A DNA stretch of 18,071 nt from Arenicella sp. (GTDB taxonomy: Bacteria > Pseudomonadota > Gammaproteobacteria > Arenicellales > Arenicellaceae): positions 1-18,071 of the forward strand of contig JAESTB010000395.1 of NCBI GenBank assembly GCA_016763815.1. The letters run 5' to 3'. The translations under genes and the position numbers were made by a program. This document shows positions 14,980 to 18,071 of this stretch, piece by piece. Position 1 is the stretch's first letter, and the number at the start of each line of letters is the position of its first letter. The notes below the pieces were generated by a model. It searched no databases. It was given only the letters and a program-made list of their open reading frames with translations, and was not told the origin of the DNA.

Positions 14980-17661
14980 CTAATCAACCTCACCTTCTGG
15001 CTGGCCAGAATCTTCTGCTAGATCAGCATCGCCGCCAATCAGCACTTCACCATCAACGTCAGCCTCTGCGGCGACTTCTGAATCTAATAAAACTTCGCCT
15101 TCAACGATTTCTTCCTCTTCCTCAGACTCAGCAACCTTCTCAATACTAATTAGCTGCTCTCCTTCAGAAACGCCAATGATCTTAACACCTTGAGTATTGC
15201 GACCAATGACCGACACTTCGGCTACACGCGTTCTAACAAGAGTTCCGCCATTGGTGATTAACATAGCTTCGTCATGGTCTTCAACTAAAATTGCGCCGAT
15301 CGAATCACCATTACGATCGCTAGTCTGAATCGAAATTACGCCCTGTCCACCACGACCTTGTACATTGTATTCAGATAGCAATGTGCGTTTACCAAAACCA
15401 TTTTCCGTCAAGGTAAGTACCGCTGATTCTTCGTCATCAGCATCGCAAATAATCATTGCATTAACTTTATGGCCTTCGGCCATCTTAATGCCACGAACAC
15501 CTCTTGCGGTGCGGCCCATCTTGCGCACGTCATCTTCAGCGACGCGAATGGCTTTACCAGAGGTACAAAATAACATCACTTCTTGATTGCCGTTAGTTAA
15601 GCCAACGCCAACCAACTCGTTGCCCTCAACCAAGTCCAGAGCAATAATGCCGTTAGCGCGTGGACGAGAGAAGTCCATTAACGAAGTTTTCTTTACCGTA
15701 CCATCGCTGGTCGCCATGAACACATGGCTGCCTTCGGTAAATTCCTTGATCGCTAAAATAGCGGTAATATGCTCATCACTACCAAGCGGCAGTAAGTTAA
15801 CGATGGGTTTACCCTTAGCATTTCGACCGGCTTGTGGAAGCTCGTAAACCTTCAACCAGTAGACTTTACCGTTATCTGAGAAACACAAAATTGTGTCGTG
15901 CGAGTTAGCAACGAACATGCGTTCAACGAAGTCGTCGTCTTTGGTCTTAGTCGCGCTCTTGCCTTTACCGCCTCGTCGTTGCGCGCGATAATCACTCAAT
16001 GGCTGAGATTTTGCGTAGCCTTCGTGCGACAAGGTAACTACTAAGTCTTCCTCGACAATCATATCTTCAAGAGTTAAATCTAGCTTCTGATCAATAATTT
16101 CAGTGCGGCGCTCATCGCCGTACTCGTCGCGAATTGCAATAAGCTCTTCACGAATAACTTCCATTAATCGGCCAGCATTCTCTAAAATATCGATAAATTC
16201 AGAGATTTTCCCCAAGACTTCGGCATACTCTTCTCGAATTTTATCTTGCTCTAAACCCGTTAATCGGTGAAGTTGTAAATCCAGGATGGCCTTGGCTTGC
16301 TTTTCTGAGAGCTTGTACGTATCACCATGCAAACCAAGCTCCGGTGCTAAACCCATTGGCTTACACGACACGTCGCCGGCACGAGATATCATCTCGGCCA
16401 CCACACCGGGTGCCCATAACGTCTCTAACAATTTTTCGCGCGCGATACCCGGGCTGGCCGATTGTTTTATCAGCTCAATCATCTCGTCAATATTACTCAA
16501 CGCAATCGCCAAACCTTCTAAGGTATGAGCACGAGCGCGTGCTTTGCGAAGATTGAAGATGGTACGACGTGTAACAACCTCTCGTCGATGCTTAATAAAC
16601 TCTTGAATTAATTCGCGCAGATTGAATATGCGCGGCTGATTGTTGATCAAGGCCACGGTATTGATACCAAACACCGTTTGCAATTGAGTCTGTTGGAAGA
16701 GCTTATTGAGGATCACCTCGGCCACTTCACCCCGACGAACCGCAATAAACATGCGCATACCGTCCTTATCCGACTCATCGCGCAGCTCTGTAATACCGTC
16801 TATTTTTTTGGTTTTCACCAATTCGGCAATTTTCTCAAGCAAACGAGCCTTATTCACCATGTACGGTAGCTCAGTTACGATAATAGACTGACGACCATTC
16901 GCGTCATTGGTTTCAATATGCGTGCGAGCACGCATGTAAATTTTGCCGCGCCCAGTGCGGTATGCATCTCGAATACCCTTACTGCCATTGATAAACCCAT
17001 ATGTCGGAAAATCCGGCCCGGGTATATAAGTCATTAACTCATCAATGGAGATATCTTCCTTGTCGACCATGGCAAGACAGCCATTGATCACTTCGGTGAT
17101 ATTATGAGGTGGTATATTGGTAGCCATACCAACAGCAATACCCGATGAGCCATTAACCAACAATGTGGGAATTCTGGTCGGCATGACCGACGGCTGAACT
17201 TCGCTTTCATCATAGTTCGGATAAAAGTCGACGGTTTCTTTATCAAGATCAGCAAGCATAGAATGCGCGATTTTGGCTAAACGAATTTCGGTATAACGCA
17301 TCGCAGCGGCTGAATCACCATCAACCGAACCAAAGTTACCTTGACCGTCAACCAGTGGGTAACGCATCGAGAAGTCTTGAGCCAAGCGAACAATTGTATC
17401 GTAAACGGCGGTATCACCATGCGGGTGATATTTACCAATAACGTCACCGACGATACGAGCCGACTTTTTGTACGGCTTGTTGTAGTCATTATTGAGCATC
17501 GCCATGGCGTATAAAGCCCGTCGATGCACCGGCTTCAAACCATCACGAACGTCCGGCAGCGCCCGCCCGACGATTACGCTCATAGCGTAATCAAGGTACG
17601 ATTGGCGCATCTCCTGCTCTAAATTAGCGGGGATAGTTTCCTTAGCAAATTGATCAGTCAT
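14980..17661 (-). CDS. gyrA: DNA gyrase subunit A
   Basis: GyrA cuts and rejoins DNA in the GyrA2GyrB2 complex that introduces negative supercoils. The 893 residues include the winged-helix/tower core with the catalytic Tyr123 in AAMRYTEIRL. The quinolone-interaction loop HPHGDTAVYD has Thr84 and Asp88 (E. coli Ser83 and Asp87). The GyrA box QRRGGKG is at 561-567, and a six-bladed C-terminal domain has repeats such as GRTARGVRGIKM, GRGGQGVISI and GRNTQGVKII. The last 50 or so residues are very acidic, starting with a run of Glu (ESEEEEEIVEGEV) and ending GQPEGEVD. ATG 17661 has only a weak AAGA upstream. The next gene starts within five bases of the stop. Confidence 0.98.
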   Translation of the reverse strand: MTDQFAKETIPANLEQEMRQSYLDYAMSVIVGRALPDVRDGLKPVHRRALYAMAMLNNDYNKPYKKSARIVGDVIGKYHPHGDTAVYDTIVRLAQDFSMRYPLVDGQGNFGSVDGDSAAAMRYTEIRLAKIAHSMLADLDKETVDFYPNYDESEVQPSVMPTRIPTLLVNGSSGIAVGMATNIPPHNITEVINGCLAMVDKEDISIDELMTYIPGPDFPTYGFINGSKGIRDAYRTGRGKIYMRARTHIETNDANGRQSIIVTELPYMVNKARLLEKIAELVKTKKIDGITELRDESDKDGMRMFIAVRRGEVAEVILNKLFQQTQLQTVFGINTVALINNQPRIFNLRELIQEFIKHRREVVTRRTIFNLRKARARAHTLEGLAIALSNIDEMIELIKQSASPGIAREKLLETLWAPGVVAEMISRAGDVSCKPMGLAPELGLHGDTYKLSEKQAKAILDLQLHRLTGLEQDKIREEYAEVLGKISEFIDILENAGRLMEVIREELIAIRDEYGDERRTEIIDQKLDLTLEDMIVEEDLVVTLSHEGYAKSQPLSDYRAQRRGGKGKSATKTKDDDFVERMFVANSHDTILCFSDNGKVYWLKVYELPQAGRNAKGKPIVNLLPLGSDEHITAILAIKEFTEGSHVFMATSDGTVKKTSLMDFSRPRANGIIALDLVEGNELVGVGLTNGNQEVMLFCTSGKAIRVAEDDVRKMGRTARGVRGIKMAEGHKVNAMIICDADDEESAVLTLTENGFGKRTLLSEYNVQGRGGQGVISIQTSDRNGDSIGAILVEDHDEAMLITNGGTLVRTRVAEVSVIGRNTQGVKIIGVSEGEQLISIEKVAESEEEEEIVEGEVLLDSEVAAEADVDGEVLIGGDADLAEDSGQPEGEVD

Positions 17662-17695
17662 TTATAGCTATTCTTGGTGTATTTACAACTGAGTA

Positions 17696-17724
17696 ATAAT
17701 AGCTTAAACACACCGTAGTTGCAC
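17696..17724 (-). promoter_or_regulatory. possible gyrA promoter
   Basis: On the minus strand, TATTAT (17701-17696, five of six consensus bases) has a weak GTGCAA (17724-17719) 17 bases upstream. The start point would leave about 28 nt of leader before the gyrA ATG. The -10 is good and the -35 poor, so this rests mainly on position. No terminator for the upstream aminotransferase gene was seen in the 217-base gap 17662-17878. Confidence 0.4.
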
Positions 17725-17878
17725 ATTTTTATCAGACCTAAGACGAGCAGATGAAGCAGCTATTTGCCAACCGTACCGAAGCAAATTCAATCGTCGAATA
17801 ATCCGGTGCCTTAATAAGGTATCACTCAAACATTTAGGGTTAGAACGGTAATCAGTGCCCATTCCACGACTAAAATTA

Positions 17879-18071
17879 CTATGCGGCTTGTTTCTTAACC
17901 GCAGCGATCACTGAACTGTAAATCTTCTCTTGTGGCTCACCAGAGAGGCCAATCCCAAAAGGCAAGCGAATAAGCCTCCCAGAAATATTTTCAGTGCCGT
18001 CTAATATCCCACTTAATGGGCCGAATTTCCTGCCTGCAGAAGCGTCATGCAATAGCACGTAGTGAAAAACG
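17879..18071 (-). CDS. C-terminal end of a DegT/DnrJ/EryC1/StrS (WecE-like) sugar aminotransferase
   Basis: Only the last 63 codons are in the window, ending at TAG 17881-17879. The translation begins VFHYVLLHDASAGRKFG and continues through TENISGRLIRLPFGIGL to a tail ending AAVKKQAA. FHY..LH.S.AG..FG and the later S.RL.RLP are the conserved end of PLP-dependent sugar-nucleotide transaminases. The closest by memory is WecE/RffA, which makes dTDP-4-amino-4,6-dideoxygalactose for surface polysaccharide. The exact substrate cannot be told from this part. The catalytic lysine lies outside the window. It points to a polysaccharide gene upstream of gyrA, in place of the ubiG seen there in some relatives. 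Confidence 0.8.
   Translation of the reverse strand, partial: VFHYVLLHDASAGRKFGPLSGILDGTENISGRLIRLPFGIGLSGEPQEKIYSSVIAAVKKQAA

Overview
The window carries a stretch of gammaproteobacterial core chromosome. All genes are on the minus strand, so transcription runs from high to low coordinates. The order gyrA, (two extra genes), serC, serA, pheA, tyrA, aroA, cmk, rpsA, ihfB, lapA, lapB is a variant of the classic gammaproteobacterial gyrA-serC-pheA-tyrA-aroA-cmk-rpsA-ihfB block. LapA/LapB, IHF-beta and six-domain S1 all point to Gammaproteobacteria. A class II AroA that is not fused to TyrA, and serA placed inside the cluster, argue against Enterobacterales and against a standard Pseudomonas layout. 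I cannot name the genus.

Layout in transcription order. 18071-17879 is the C-terminal end of a WecE-like sugar aminotransferase. 17661-14980 is gyrA. Directly behind it sit two accessory genes, a small exported protein and a secreted M35-type (aspzincin) metalloprotease with a C-terminal CARDB domain. The small protein is a free-standing copy of the protease's N-terminal domain. Next come serC and serA (serine), then pheA, tyrA and aroA (phenylalanine, tyrosine, chorismate), then cmk, rpsA with a good terminator, ihfB with its own recognisable promoter, and lapA-lapB (control of LPS synthesis). Two unrecognised overlapping genes follow, a degenerate receiver-like protein and a small helix-rich protein. 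The last gene is dapB (lysine and peptidoglycan precursor), cut by the window start.

serC-serA-pheA-tyrA-aroA-cmk look like one operon, with gaps from 78 nt down to an 8 nt overlap. They link serine synthesis to the aromatic branch, with cmk-rpsA feeding nucleotide and ribosome supply. The least ordinary parts are the gyrA-linked protease/N-domain pair and the split receiver-like gene at 819-2143. No tRNA, rRNA, CRISPR or insertion sequence was seen. Every gap between genes is under 300 bases.
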